From: JAUZPB01 sp037140715
GTDB lineage: Bacteria > Bacteroidota > Ignavibacteria > Ignavibacteriales > SURF-24
Direction: 5' to 3'
NCBI GenBank assembly: GCA_037140715.1
Contig: JBAXDX010000009.1
Coordinates: 1-51,258 of the forward strand
DNA: 51,258 nt
The notes beneath the pieces were generated by a model that had not been told where the DNA came from, did no database searches, and saw only the letters and a program-made list of their open reading frames with translations. The first letter of the stretch is position 1, and every line of letters starts with the position of its first letter. Shown here in pieces: positions 16,744-25,586 of this stretch. The position numbers and the translations under genes were made by a program.

Positions 16744-17913
16744 CTATAAACCGGGAAGCCGCGGTAACTTTCCTGTTTTGACAGCCCTGACATATTTACC
16801 CCAGCCTTTCTTCAGTAAATGCCCGACTACCAGCATTGGTATCACAAATGCCTTCTTGTTATCGCGATATACAAATGCAGCTCCGTTGCCTGTATCCATA
16901 ACGCACAGTATGCTTAAATGTTTAATATAACCTTTGCGTTCCCGAAGCCCTTTCTCCGAATTATAAATATTGTAAACGGCACACCTTGCCATTACTTCCG
17001 CCGTATGCCCTTGTTTTGCTTTCCATTCAGGACCTTCAAGAGAAGCGATATCGCCAACAGCATAGACATTATCTGTGCCTTCCGCTAAGCAATTATCATC
17101 GATTCTGATAAAACCGGCTTCTGAAAGTTTAAGGTCTGAGGTTTTTAATATGCTGTGCCCGGCTGAAGCGGGAATAAATATAGTTAAGTCAGACGCAACT
17201 TTTGAACCATTCTCAAATAATACGCCATCGGGTTCAAAGGCTTTAATTTTTATTCCGTACTGTTTCTTTATATTAAATGAGCGGAACATTGAGGCAACCA
17301 TAACCATTGCTCTTCTTCCCATCCTTGCTCCCGGTTCTTCCATTGGAGCAAAGAATGTCAGCTCGAAATTATTCCGAATATTTTTTTCAACGAACAGGTT
17401 ATGAATATTAAAAATCAGTTCGAAAGCTGGTCCGCCCCGTACTGCAGATTTATCCAGCGGATTCCCTCCAAAACCTATGGCAATTTTCCCATTCCCTCTT
17501 GTAATCAGACTGTTAATCCTTTCGCGAATCGCGAGGGATATCTCAGGCTTCCCGCAAATTGAAAGAGTATTTTCCAGCCCCTGATGCTTCATCTTATCAG
17601 CACCCATAGCAATTACAAGATAATCATATTCAAGCGTTAGATTCTGGCAGAGGACTTTATTTTCAGCCGAATTTATCTTTAATACCGGCTCAATAATCAG
17701 ATTGAACTTATATGCTTTCTGAATATCTTTAAGGGAGACCTTTGCATTTTCAAAATCAAGTTTGCCTGTAGGAATCCAAATCGATATTGGATAGAGATAA
17801 AGATAATCCCTGTCGGACACAAGCGTAACATCAAACATCTTTTTTTTCACTAATTCGATAGCGGCCTGTACACCCGCAAATCCCCCGCCAAGCACAACAG
17901 CTTTCTTTTTCAT
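16744..17913 (-). CDS. FAD-dependent pyridine nucleotide-disulfide oxidoreductase, sulfide:quinone reductase-like
   Basis: A 389-residue two-dinucleotide-binding-domain flavoprotein. An N-terminal FAD motif GGGFAGVQAA is at 9-18, YLVIAMGAD near 98-106, and the second FAD motif VYAVGDIA at 283-290. The overall layout and the C-terminal amphipathic segment fit sulfide:quinone oxidoreductase relatives that sit on the membrane. Of the three redox cysteines of typical SQR, candidates exist at 120 and 337, but the middle one, normally just before a GAP-type motif, is absent (AVRGGPAFE, 157-165). Activity on sulfide is therefore uncertain. It lies 34 bp downstream of a DUF1847 gene and is probably cotranscribed with it. 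Confidence 0.8.
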   Translation of the reverse strand: MKKKAVVLGGGFAGVQAAIELVKKKMFDVTLVSDRDYLYLYPISIWIPTGKLDFENAKVSLKDIQKAYKFNLIIEPVLKINSAENKVLCQNLTLEYDYLVIAMGADKMKHQGLENTLSICGKPEISLAIRERINSLITRGNGKIAIGFGGNPLDKSAVRGGPAFELIFNIHNLFVEKNIRNNFELTFFAPMEEPGARMGRRAMVMVASMFRSFNIKKQYGIKIKAFEPDGVLFENGSKVASDLTIFIPASAGHSILKTSDLKLSEAGFIRIDDNCLAEGTDNVYAVGDIASLEGPEWKAKQGHTAEVMARCAVYNIYNSEKGLRERKGYIKHLSILCVMDTGNGAAFVYRDNKKAFVIPMLVVGHLLKKGWGKYVRAVKTGKLPRLPGL

Positions 17914-17947
17914 TATTTTATTCCCAAATTTCCCTTTATTAAAAAAA

Positions 17948-18523
17948 TCATTGACTTATTTCGGCTTTGCCTGCCTGTCTGACAGCCATTAAAGGAGCAT
18001 GATTATAAACCCTGTCCTTTACAACAAATGTCGTGAAATCCGCTTTTAATTCGCGCTGAAGTAAAATATCATGCCCAAGACAAATGCCCATAACAATTAC
18101 AAAATCAGCGGCTTCGGCATTTAATTGCCTGGACTGCCCAAGAGGATTACATGATACTTTATGAATACAGCCTGCTTTATTAATATCATCCTGAGCAACA
18201 CCGCCAACAGTACATGAGACTGTTTTTAATCCGAGTCCCCTGGATTTAAAAATCTGCTTTACTAATTTTGCGTCCTGTTCCATTCCATAGCAATAAGCGA
18301 GTCCCGGCTTTTTGTAATTCATCGTCTGAATAAATTCAATTATCTCATCCAGACGGGATAAGCTACCTGCTCTGCCATTATCAACAAGCTGAGATGCAGA
18401 CTGAAGTATTTTCTGATTACTTTCCAGCTCATAATCTGCCTGCAATTCTGAAACATCAAATTTCTCTGCCCCGCAGCTTTCTGTTTTCCGGCATGTTTTA
18501 GCTGAACAACTGACACAATCCAT
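17948..18523 (-). CDS. DUF1847 cysteine-rich protein
   Basis: A 191-residue protein that I assign to DUF1847 from its cysteine spacing and its GLAYCYGMEQDAKLV segment. Cys at 3, 6, 11 and 17 form an N-terminal cluster likely to bind metal, with more at about 78, 104, 118, 125 and 147. The C-terminal part (NAEAADFVIVMGICLGHDIL) looks like an alpha/beta redox or metal domain. There is no signal peptide, so it is cytosolic. The function of the family is not known. A strong AGGAG site precedes the ATG. Its partner downstream is an SQR-like flavoprotein, which suggests a joint redox or sulfur-linked job, but that is inference. Confidence 0.8.
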   Translation of the reverse strand: MDCVSCSAKTCRKTESCGAEKFDVSELQADYELESNQKILQSASQLVDNGRAGSLSRLDEIIEFIQTMNYKKPGLAYCYGMEQDAKLVKQIFKSRGLGLKTVSCTVGGVAQDDINKAGCIHKVSCNPLGQSRQLNAEAADFVIVMGICLGHDILLQRELKADFTTFVVKDRVYNHAPLMAVRQAGKAEISQ

Positions 18524-18553
18524 TTTCTCTCCTCATATTTGATTTTTAATTAT

Positions 18554-18655
18554 TGACATTATCTGACATCATATTAAATCATAATCTTAGCTGAACCTGA
18601 AGTAAGATAAATTTTTATTGATTTGGATTCAGCCAGCGGATATTTGGATTCAGCC
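18554..18655. promoter_or_regulatory. Direct repeats upstream of the DUF1847 gene
   Basis: Two sets of phased direct repeats. TGACAT occurs at 18554-18559 and 18564-18569, a 10-bp period, about 30-45 bases before the ATG. TTTGGATTCAGCC occurs at 18622-18634 and 18643-18655, a 21-bp period. Spacings of one and two helical turns suit dimeric or stacked regulator binding. Between 18656 and 18813 I see only further loose copies of ATTCAG and no gene. Confidence 0.3.
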
Positions 18656-18813
18656 CAAATAATTCAGAAGTCTCCCTGGCGTGCGTATTCGAACAAGGGA
18701 AATTCAGCAACGGGTCTTTTATTTTAGATTTGAATCATATTGAGGAAATAGCCGGAGATATTAATTCAGTCAGGTGGCAGAACGCAGAATGCATAAGTTC
18801 TTTCAGGTTAATT

Positions 18814-18854
18814 AAAAAAAAATGGCGCGAATCTCTATATGAATCGCGCCATTT
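18814..18854 (-). terminator. Intrinsic terminator of the small exported Cys/Gly-rich protein gene
   Basis: An 11-bp perfect stem (AAATGGCGCGA with TCGCGCCATTT) with a 13-base loop, followed on the minus strand by nine T. It lies 20 bp after the stop codon at 18875. Confidence 0.88.
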
Positions 18855-18874
18855 ATAGTATCATCTGCAACTAA

Positions 18875-19225
18875 TTAGTTGGAGGCTTTATTCCCTTTAG
18901 GTCCTGTGCCATCACAGACACCTGTGCCGGTACATGTGCCGCTTCCGCTATTAAGTCCTTTGCCTTTTCCCATTCCGCTCTTCCTGCCGGAACCATCCAT
19001 TAAACAGGTGCCATTTACATTCTGGCTACTACCGGATGCTGCATTATCACAAAGTCCATCACCGTCTGCATCCACGAAACGCGTTCCAGACTGAAGCGTT
19101 GTAGTGCTTTTTGCTCCCTTTAGACTTTGACTAGACTTAGTCTGTGCATCTGCCGCGGTTGAGAATACGAATACTGAAAGAACGATTGTTGCTAAAGCAG
19201 CGTTTTTGATTTTTGAGACTAACAT
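18875..19225 (-). CDS. Small exported Gly/Ser/Cys-rich protein with a DxDxDG calcium-type loop
   Basis: A 116-residue protein with a signal peptide ending ADA-Q at about 27/28. After a Ser/Thr/Lys-rich linker comes FVDADGDGLCD (50-60), the loop used by thrombospondin-3/dockerin-like calcium sites. The C-terminal half is low in complexity, with Gly, Ser, Lys and cysteines at 59, 74, 98 and 104, ending in a DGTGPKG motif. I do not know a function; a metal-binding periplasmic or surface peptide is plausible. A GGAG site lies seven bases before the ATG and a strong terminator follows, so it is a well-defended single gene. Confidence 0.8.
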   Translation of the reverse strand: MLVSKIKNAALATIVLSVFVFSTAADAQTKSSQSLKGAKSTTTLQSGTRFVDADGDGLCDNAASGSSQNVNGTCLMDGSGRKSGMGKGKGLNSGSGTCTGTGVCDGTGPKGNKASN

Positions 19226-19494
19226 TGATTACTCCATTTTTTTTGTTTAATAATTCATTTTATTTGCCGGCGTTTATGTTAGTTCAATAGCCGTGCCAGG
19301 AAGATTATTCCTGGTAATCAACTTATTTTCAGACTTACTTTTAATTTATCCGGCAATAACGACGGATCAGGCAGCTTTTGTTGACGAATTATTCTGTTTA
19401 TTCCATATAATAAGCTGCATCCTTTGCAGGCAAGAAGCATCAGACTCAGTAATAAAATATATTTTTTTTTTGACAACCACGGAAGGGAACCATA
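19226..19494. other. Intergenic stretch, little recognised
   Basis: Upstream region of the small exported protein gene. It contains one short palindrome (CCAGGAA-GATTA-TTCCTGG, 19296-19314) without a T-run. A plus-strand GTG-started frame here has no ribosome site and is not accepted. Confidence 0.4.
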
Positions 19495-19602
19495 ATGGGA
19501 TTTTTTGAATCTTTTGCAGATAAGTGCCCCGCATTGAAATTATTTTTTTACATAAAGAAAAAATACGTGCCGAGAATTAAGCCAAAGAAGCTCAAACTTT
19601 AA
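19495..19602 (+). CDS. Possible 35-residue basic peptide
   Basis: An ATG-TAA frame of 35 codons, unusual in being on the plus strand among minus-strand genes. A good purine-rich ribosome site (GGAAGGGA) lies seven bases before the ATG. The peptide starts MGFFESFADKC, has a short aromatic patch (ALKLFFYI) and a strongly basic tail (KKKYVPRIKPKKLKL), like small membrane-associated or nucleic-acid-binding peptides. No family is recognised. The support is only the ribosome site and composition, so it may be chance. Confidence 0.3.
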   Translation: MGFFESFADKCPALKLFFYIKKKYVPRIKPKKLKL

Positions 19603-19682
19603 CAGGGATATACTGTCATCTGTTATAAATTCAATTTTCTATAACCATCGGCGCGGGAACGCGCCATCATATAGAATAAATA

Positions 19683-20222
19683 TTATTTCGCATAATACTG
19701 AGCCATTTCCTTTAATGGTGCGTTGTCAGTTGGTTCGGTCAGTATCCGGAACTTCAGCGTATCGGTATTATCAACCCACAATATACGTTTGTAACTGCCG
19801 GATTTGATAATCTCTCCGTTTGTCGTAAGCACGCTGTCATCAAGAGCCAGAGTAATAAAGTAAAACCCGTCATCTCTGGTCAGGTTCTCTATACTGCTTA
19901 TTTTGTCAAACCTGTAAACGCCCTGCCCGTTAAGCATACCGTCTGAAACCATAAGATTACGCGAGACTATTTCTTTCCCTTCTTTATTCATATCCGAAAG
20001 GAATTGTCCGCTTTTAAGCATATAATTAAACAGATGATTCTTGTCCTCTTCTAACTGCTGAGCATTAGTCGCATCTGACCTGATATTAGTGTAGGTTACA
20101 CGCGCGACACCTTCGCCCGACTTGTCAGCCACTATTTCATAAGATATACTATGCCCGACCAGACAGCCTTCAAAAGTCATCAGAACCAGACCTGCAAACA
20201 GAATAACTAAACTATTTCTCAT
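19683..20222 (-). CDS. Putative lipoprotein of unknown function
   Basis: A 179-residue protein with a signal sequence and a loose lipobox (FEGC, Cys 20). The mature part looks like an all-beta periplasmic domain (YEIVADKSGEGVARVTYT, FYFITLALDDSVLTT, GSYKRILWVDN) followed by a short C-terminal helix. No known domain is recognised. The ATG is preceded by GAGAGGA. It is downstream of lysA on the same strand but separated by 90 bp with a TTCCCG/CGGGAA stem-loop at about 20280-20295, so it may be transcribed alone. A GC-rich palindrome (GGCGCG-GGAA-CGCGCC) at about 19650-19665 follows its stop. Confidence 0.7.
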   Translation of the reverse strand: MRNSLVILFAGLVLMTFEGCLVGHSISYEIVADKSGEGVARVTYTNIRSDATNAQQLEEDKNHLFNYMLKSGQFLSDMNKEGKEIVSRNLMVSDGMLNGQGVYRFDKISSIENLTRDDGFYFITLALDDSVLTTNGEIIKSGSYKRILWVDNTDTLKFRILTEPTDNAPLKEMAQYYAK

Positions 20223-20312
20223 CTCTATCCTCTCTTTATCATTATTTTTTGTACGTTAAATAAATCTTAACTTATTCCGTTCCCGTCAGCGGGAAGGACG
20301 CTGCCGGCTTTG

Positions 20313-21584
20313 CTAAATCAGGTCCAACAGGAGATTCTCATCCAGTAGCATGTTCTCATAAGTTTCCCTGTTTCGTATAACATAAAACTTGTCATCATCC
20401 ACAAGTACTTCCGGCGGACGCCTTCTGCCGTTATAATTAGAAGCCATCACCATTCCGTAAGCTCCGGCACTCATTATGGCAATCTTATCACCTGACTCTA
20501 ACGACTCAATAACTCTGTTCCTGCCCATAAAATCGCTACTCTCACATACGGGGCCTACTATATCAACCGTAATATCTTCCTTCAGCTTCAGTTTAAGTGG
20601 CTGAATATGATGATAAGCGCTGTAAAGGCTCGGTCTGATCAGCTCGGTCATAGCCACGTCCGTGATAATGAAATTTTTCTCCCCGTTCTTCTTGGAAAAA
20701 AGCACCTCTGCCACGAGGATACCGCCGTTGGCAGTAAAATATCTTCCCGGCTCGAACATGATTTCACAGTTTAGCGATAAAAGAGCCGGCATTATGGACG
20801 CAGCCAGTTCCTTAGGCGTAAAAACATTTTCATCTTTATACCTTACACCCATGCCGCCACCTATGTCGAAATGGTTTAAAGGAATACCACGCGCCCTTAT
20901 CTTCTTAAACAGCGTAACCATCTTCTCCACAGCTTCAACAAACGGGGCAGTCGTAGTTATCTGGGAACCGATGTGCATATCCATCCCCACAAGGGATATA
21001 TTCTCCAGTCCGGAAGCCTCTGCATATATTTCTTCGGCTTCTGAAGCCTGAATACCGAACTTGTTCTCGGCAAGACCGGTCGATATATACGGATGAGTCT
21101 TCGCGTCCACGTCCGGGTTAACCCTTAAAGCTACCGGGGCAGTTACATTCAGCTGACAGGCGATTTCATCTATCAGCCTGAGTTCCTCAAGCGACTCGGC
21201 TTTAATAAGTTTAATATTATACTCAAGCGCGAGTTTTATCTCTTCATAAGTTTTGCCGACTCCGGACATAATAATCTTACCCGGCAAAACTCCTGTCTTT
21301 TGCGCCCTGAACAGTTCGCCGGCAGAGTTAACATCAAGCCCGCATCCCATATCCGAGAATGTTTTCATAACATTCAGATTAAAATTCGCCTTTACGGCAA
21401 AAAACACCGAGTGCTTTACTTCTGCGAACGCCTCGTTAAATTCTTTATACCTGTCAGCAAAAAAATTCCTGCTGTAAATATATGCCGGAGAGCCGACAGC
21501 CTCAATAATCTCCTCAACGGGTGTCCCTTCACAGTAAAGTTCTCCATTGCGATAATAAAATTGTTCGTTCTCAAATAAATCCAT
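20313..21584 (-). CDS. lysA: Diaminopimelate decarboxylase
   Basis: About 423 residues. A PLP enzyme that converts meso-diaminopimelate to lysine in the cytosol. The PLP lysine lies in VFFAVKANFN, HIGSQI and FDIGGGMGVRY follow in the barrel, and EPGRYF plus CESSDF (catalytic Cys from the partner subunit) are in the beta domain. I start at ATG 21584 because AGGA lies eight bases upstream and the protein then begins like family members; the frame is open for 46 more codons upstream without a credible site. It is divergent from leuS across 210 bp. No lysine riboswitch is recognised in the leader. Confidence 0.95.
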   Translation of the reverse strand: MDLFENEQFYYRNGELYCEGTPVEEIIEAVGSPAYIYSRNFFADRYKEFNEAFAEVKHSVFFAVKANFNLNVMKTFSDMGCGLDVNSAGELFRAQKTGVLPGKIIMSGVGKTYEEIKLALEYNIKLIKAESLEELRLIDEIACQLNVTAPVALRVNPDVDAKTHPYISTGLAENKFGIQASEAEEIYAEASGLENISLVGMDMHIGSQITTTAPFVEAVEKMVTLFKKIRARGIPLNHFDIGGGMGVRYKDENVFTPKELAASIMPALLSLNCEIMFEPGRYFTANGGILVAEVLFSKKNGEKNFIITDVAMTELIRPSLYSAYHHIQPLKLKLKEDITVDIVGPVCESSDFMGRNRVIESLESGDKIAIMSAGAYGMVMASNYNGRRRPPEVLVDDDKFYVIRNRETYENMLLDENLLLDLI

Positions 21585-21736
21585 TTTTTTTTCCTCTGAG
21601 TCGTTAATGTTGCTTTGCAAAATAATAAATTTCTGGTAAATCAGCACTAATTTGCCCTGCATATTAAAAATTGATACGAATAAAAGCATTGTCCCGACTT
21701 TTATTAACCAAATATGGCTCAATAAAGACCCGCGCC

Positions 21737-21775
21737 TTGATATAGGTATGCTTTTTCGATAATTTTAGATATAAT
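21737..21775 (+). promoter_or_regulatory. Possible promoter of leuS-serS
   Basis: TTGATA (21737-21742), a 17-bp spacer and a weak TAATTT (21760-21765) on the plus strand. A perfect TATAAT is at 21770-21775 but lacks a -35 box at the right distance. The start codon of leuS is 20-30 bases downstream. Weak support. Confidence 0.3.
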
Positions 21776-21794
21776 TTTTCACAAAATATTTTTA

Positions 21795-24281
21795 ATGATT
21801 ATGAGATACCCCTATTCCGAAGTAGAAAAGAAATGGCAGAGCTATTGGGAAGAAAATAAAACCTATAAGACTGACTTTTCAAAGACAGACAACAAACTCT
21901 ATTGCCTCGTTATGTTTATATATCCATCGGGAGCCAGACTGCACTGCGGGCACTGGTATAACTACGGACCTGCCGATTCATGGGCACGTTATAAGAAACT
22001 CCGGGGCTACAATGTTTTTGAACCAATAGGCTATGACGCTTTTGGGCTTCCTGCAGAAAATTATGCGATTAAAACCGGCGTACACCCTTACGACTCGACA
22101 ATGAAGAACATTAAGGATATCCGCCGGCAACTTAAGAATATGGGAAACATGTACGACTGGGATGCCGAGCTTATGACATGCGTCCCTGAATATTATAAAT
22201 GGAATCAATGGCTGTTCCTTCAGCTTTATAAGAGGGGACTGGCATACAGGAAGAACGCTCCCGTCAACTGGTGTCCTTCATGCCAGACTGTGTTAGCGAA
22301 CGAACAGGTTCTGGCTGATGGTAGCTGCGAACGTTGTGGCGCTGTCATAATTCATAAAAATCTGACTCAGTGGTTCTTTAAAATTACTGAGTATGCCGAA
22401 GAACTTCTTTCAGGTCTCGATACCATTAAATGGCCTGAGAAAACCAGGCTGATGCAGCGCAACTGGATTGGCAGGAGCACGGGTACAGAGGTAAAGTTTA
22501 AGATAGAAGGGCATGAGGAGGAAATAACAGTTTTTACAACGCGCCCCGATACTCTTTTCGGAGTTACCTATATCGTTCTCGCCCCTGAACATCCCCTCGT
22601 GGCAAGTCTTACGACTGAAGAGCATAAACAAGACGTTGACAAATATATTGACTCGATTAAATCCCTTTCAGAAATAGACCGCACATCCACAACAAAAGAA
22701 AAAACCGGAGTGCCGACAGGTGCCTGTGCTGTCAACCCTGTTAACGGGGAAAGAATACCGGTCTGGATAGCTGATTACGCACTCGCCACTTATGGAACAG
22801 GCTGCGTCATGGCTGTACCCGGGCATGATGAACGGGATTTTGCTTTCGCATCCAGATTTAATCTGCCAATACACAAAGTTATACTTGCCACCGGCACTAA
22901 TGCCGAAGATACACTTACCGAAGCTTTTACCAAATCAGGCACGATGATTAACTCCGGCAGCTTTGACGGTCTTAACTCTGATGATTGTACAGGCAGGATA
23001 ACTGATTATCTGGAATCACGCGGCATCGGCAGGAGAAAGGTTAACTACAGACTGCGCGACTGGCTTATTTCAAGGCAACGCTACTGGGGAACACCGATAC
23101 CAATTATTCACTGCCCTAAATGTGGCGAGGTTCCGCTGGAAGAAACCGCGCTTCCGTTAAAGCTACCTTATGACGTGGAGTTTAACCAGCGGGGAATGTC
23201 TCCGTTAGCTTCCAATCCGGAATTTATGAACGTGAAATGCCCTGAATGCAGCTCCGATGCACTAAGAGACCCTGATACTATGGATACATTTGTAGATTCT
23301 TCATGGTATTATTTCCGCTACTTAGATCCGCATGTTGAAGACGGTATGTTTAATCCCCGGCGCGCAAAGGAATGGGCTCCCGTTGATATGTACGTAGGCG
23401 GAGCCGAACACGCTACGATGCACCTTTTATATTCGCGATTTATTCATAAGTTTTTACGGGACATCGGGCTGACGCAGTATGACGAACCTTTCTCAACTCT
23501 GGTACATCAGGGAACCATAACTAATAACGGAGCCAAAATGGCGAAGTCTAAAGGCAACGTTGTTAACCCCGATATGTTTATAGAGAAGTTCGGCGCAGAT
23601 GTATTTCGCTTGTATCTGATGTTTATGGGACCTTATGAAGCGGGCGGAGACTGGGACGATACGGGCATTATCGGGGTGGACAGATTTGTTCAGCGCTCTT
23701 ATGACCAGTTCGTTAAATATCCGGCAACAGCCAAAAACCATCCGGCTCCTGAGAAGTTTATTATTGCCGGACTTAACGAAGAAGAGAAAAGCGTTTACAG
23801 GAAAATTAACCAGACTATTAATAAATACGAAGACGAAATTCAGAATTTCCGCTTCAATACTGCGGTCGCCTCTATGATGGAACTGGTTAACGAACTGGTC
23901 AGGAATCTTGAAAAATGCCGCCCGGCGGTTCAGAGTTATACTTTAGAACGTTTCGTAGCGCTCATCGCGCCCGTAGCTCCGCATCTTGGCGAAGAATGCT
24001 GGTTTATTCTGGGTAAAGAGACATCTCTTTTTCAGTTGCCGGTATGGTACACCGCTGACCAGGCTGCCCTTTCGGTTGATACTGTAACTATCGCAGTACA
24101 GGTAAACGGAAAGCTGAGAGCCACGCTTAACTTCCCTGTTGACAGCGAGCAGAGCCTGATTAAGGAAATAATCTTCGCCGAGCCAAATGTTCTTAAACAT
24201 ACCGATGGGAAAACCATTGTGAAAGAGATATACGTTAAAAATAAAATTTATAATATTGTCGTAAAACAGAAAGAAGGATAA
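21795..24281 (+). CDS. leuS: Leucyl-tRNA synthetase
   Basis: An 828-residue class I synthetase charging tRNA-Leu. The HIGH-type motif is LHCGH after PSGAR near residue 47. Zinc-type cysteine pairs occur in NWCPSCQ and CERCG. The CP1 editing domain has TRPDTLFGV and GTGCVMAVPGHDERDF, which hydrolyse mischarged tRNA in the family. The KMSKS loop reads KMAKSKGN near residue 580. An anticodon-binding domain and a C-terminal domain complete it. The length is that of the bacterial form. The stop is two bases from the serS start, so the two form one operon. ATG codons at 21795 and 21801 are both possible starts. Confidence 0.96.
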   Translation: MIMRYPYSEVEKKWQSYWEENKTYKTDFSKTDNKLYCLVMFIYPSGARLHCGHWYNYGPADSWARYKKLRGYNVFEPIGYDAFGLPAENYAIKTGVHPYDSTMKNIKDIRRQLKNMGNMYDWDAELMTCVPEYYKWNQWLFLQLYKRGLAYRKNAPVNWCPSCQTVLANEQVLADGSCERCGAVIIHKNLTQWFFKITEYAEELLSGLDTIKWPEKTRLMQRNWIGRSTGTEVKFKIEGHEEEITVFTTRPDTLFGVTYIVLAPEHPLVASLTTEEHKQDVDKYIDSIKSLSEIDRTSTTKEKTGVPTGACAVNPVNGERIPVWIADYALATYGTGCVMAVPGHDERDFAFASRFNLPIHKVILATGTNAEDTLTEAFTKSGTMINSGSFDGLNSDDCTGRITDYLESRGIGRRKVNYRLRDWLISRQRYWGTPIPIIHCPKCGEVPLEETALPLKLPYDVEFNQRGMSPLASNPEFMNVKCPECSSDALRDPDTMDTFVDSSWYYFRYLDPHVEDGMFNPRRAKEWAPVDMYVGGAEHATMHLLYSRFIHKFLRDIGLTQYDEPFSTLVHQGTITNNGAKMAKSKGNVVNPDMFIEKFGADVFRLYLMFMGPYEAGGDWDDTGIIGVDRFVQRSYDQFVKYPATAKNHPAPEKFIIAGLNEEEKSVYRKINQTINKYEDEIQNFRFNTAVASMMELVNELVRNLEKCRPAVQSYTLERFVALIAPVAPHLGEECWFILGKETSLFQLPVWYTADQAALSVDTVTIAVQVNGKLRATLNFPVDSEQSLIKEIIFAEPNVLKHTDGKTIVKEIYVKNKIYNIVVKQKEG

Positions 24282-24283
24282 TA

Positions 24284-25561
24284 ATGTTAGACCTCAGATT
24301 CATTCGCGAAAACCCCGAATTTGTCCGGCAGGGAATCGAAAATAAAAACGAAAAGAGCAGAGTCGATGAGATTCTGGCAATTGATGAGAAAAGAAGAGAA
24401 CTGATTCTCAATACTGACGAACTAAAAAGCCGGCGGAACCAGGCTTCCGCCCGGATTCCCGCCATGAAGAAAGCCGGTCAGGATACAAGCAGCGTCTTAG
24501 CGGAAATGAAGAGAGTATCAGATTTAATTACTGGACTCGATTTGCAGTTGCGCCAGACAGAGGATGATTTAGATAAAATACTTATGAGCATACCAAACCT
24601 GCCAAGTGCTTCGGTTCCCGTAGGCAAATCAGCTGCCGAAAATGTTGAGGTAAGGCAGTGGCTGCCGGAAGGATTCTCATTTAAGAATGAATCTCCGGTT
24701 TCTGACCATGTGGCATTAGGCAAAAAACATAAGATACTGGATTTTGAACGCGGCGCTAAGATCAGCGGAGCGGGTTTCCCTGTTTATTTAGGAAAAGGAG
24801 CTACGCTGGAACGCGCTCTTATTAATTTTATGCTCGATACTCACATTAATGACCACGGCTACCGTGAAGTCTTCCCGCCTTTCCTCGTTAACCGTGAATC
24901 AATGAAGGGAACAGGACAGCTCCCAAAGATGGAAGAGGATATGTATGCTATTGAGAAGGATGACCTCTTCCCTATTCCGACTGCTGAAGTGCCTATTACC
25001 AATCTGCACCGCGGCGAAATTCTTGAGGAAAAAGAACTCCCGATACGATATGCAGGCTACTCTGCCTGTTTCAGACGCGAAGCAGGTTCCTATGGAAAAG
25101 AATCCAAGGGATTTCTGAGAGTTCACCAGTTTAATAAAGTTGAGATGGTTAAATTTGTAAAACCGGAGACTTCATACGATGAATTAGAGAAACTGGTAGC
25201 TGATGCAGAGGACATACTAAAGGCATTAAAGATTCCTTACAGAGTTCTTATGCTCTGCACCGGAGATTTAAGCTTTGCAGCCACAAAATGCTATGATATA
25301 GAAACATGGAGTCCTGCCGAGAACCGATGGCTGGAAGCTTCTTCATGCAGTAACTTCGAAAACTTTCAGGCAAGAAGGGCCAATATCCGTTTCAGGAACG
25401 AACTGACAAAAAAGCCTGAATTTGTTCATACCCTCAACGGCTCCGGTCTTGCCACCAGCCGCCTGATGGTCTCGATTCTTGAAATTTATCAGACACCCGA
25501 AGGCAAAATAATTGTGCCTGAAGCACTTCAAAAATACACCGGCTTCACAGTCATAGGCTAA
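24284..25561 (+). CDS. serS: Seryl-tRNA synthetase
   Basis: A 425-residue class II synthetase. An N-terminal antiparallel coiled coil (about 27-100, rich in Lys, Glu and Arg) binds the long arm of tRNA-Ser. The catalytic core shows class II motif 2 in YSACFRREAGSYGKESKG and motif 3 in GSGLATSRLMVSILE. TAEVPITNLHRGEIL lies between. The length is standard. The ATG is two bases after the leuS stop, with AAGGA just upstream. The palindromic repeat starting 26 bp beyond its stop may end the transcript. Confidence 0.96.
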   Translation: MLDLRFIRENPEFVRQGIENKNEKSRVDEILAIDEKRRELILNTDELKSRRNQASARIPAMKKAGQDTSSVLAEMKRVSDLITGLDLQLRQTEDDLDKILMSIPNLPSASVPVGKSAAENVEVRQWLPEGFSFKNESPVSDHVALGKKHKILDFERGAKISGAGFPVYLGKGATLERALINFMLDTHINDHGYREVFPPFLVNRESMKGTGQLPKMEEDMYAIEKDDLFPIPTAEVPITNLHRGEILEEKELPIRYAGYSACFRREAGSYGKESKGFLRVHQFNKVEMVKFVKPETSYDELEKLVADAEDILKALKIPYRVLMLCTGDLSFAATKCYDIETWSPAENRWLEASSCSNFENFQARRANIRFRNELTKKPEFVHTLNGSGLATSRLMVSILEIYQTPEGKIIVPEALQKYTGFTVIG

Positions 25562-25586
25562 GCGGCAGTTTTTTCCCCCTGCTCCC

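Noticed and set aside
19293..19508. 71-residue plus-strand ORF
   Set aside because: GTG start inside a small palindrome, no ribosome site, and it overlaps a better small ORF in another frame.
21585..21794. Lysine riboswitch upstream of lysA
   Set aside because: None of the conserved lysine-riboswitch core could be found in the 210-bp leader; it is also too short to hold one comfortably along with the leuS promoter.
23520..23580. Altered KMSKS loop (KMAKS) in LeuRS as a sign of divergence
   Set aside because: This substitution is common in synthetase loops and the rest of the enzyme is normal.
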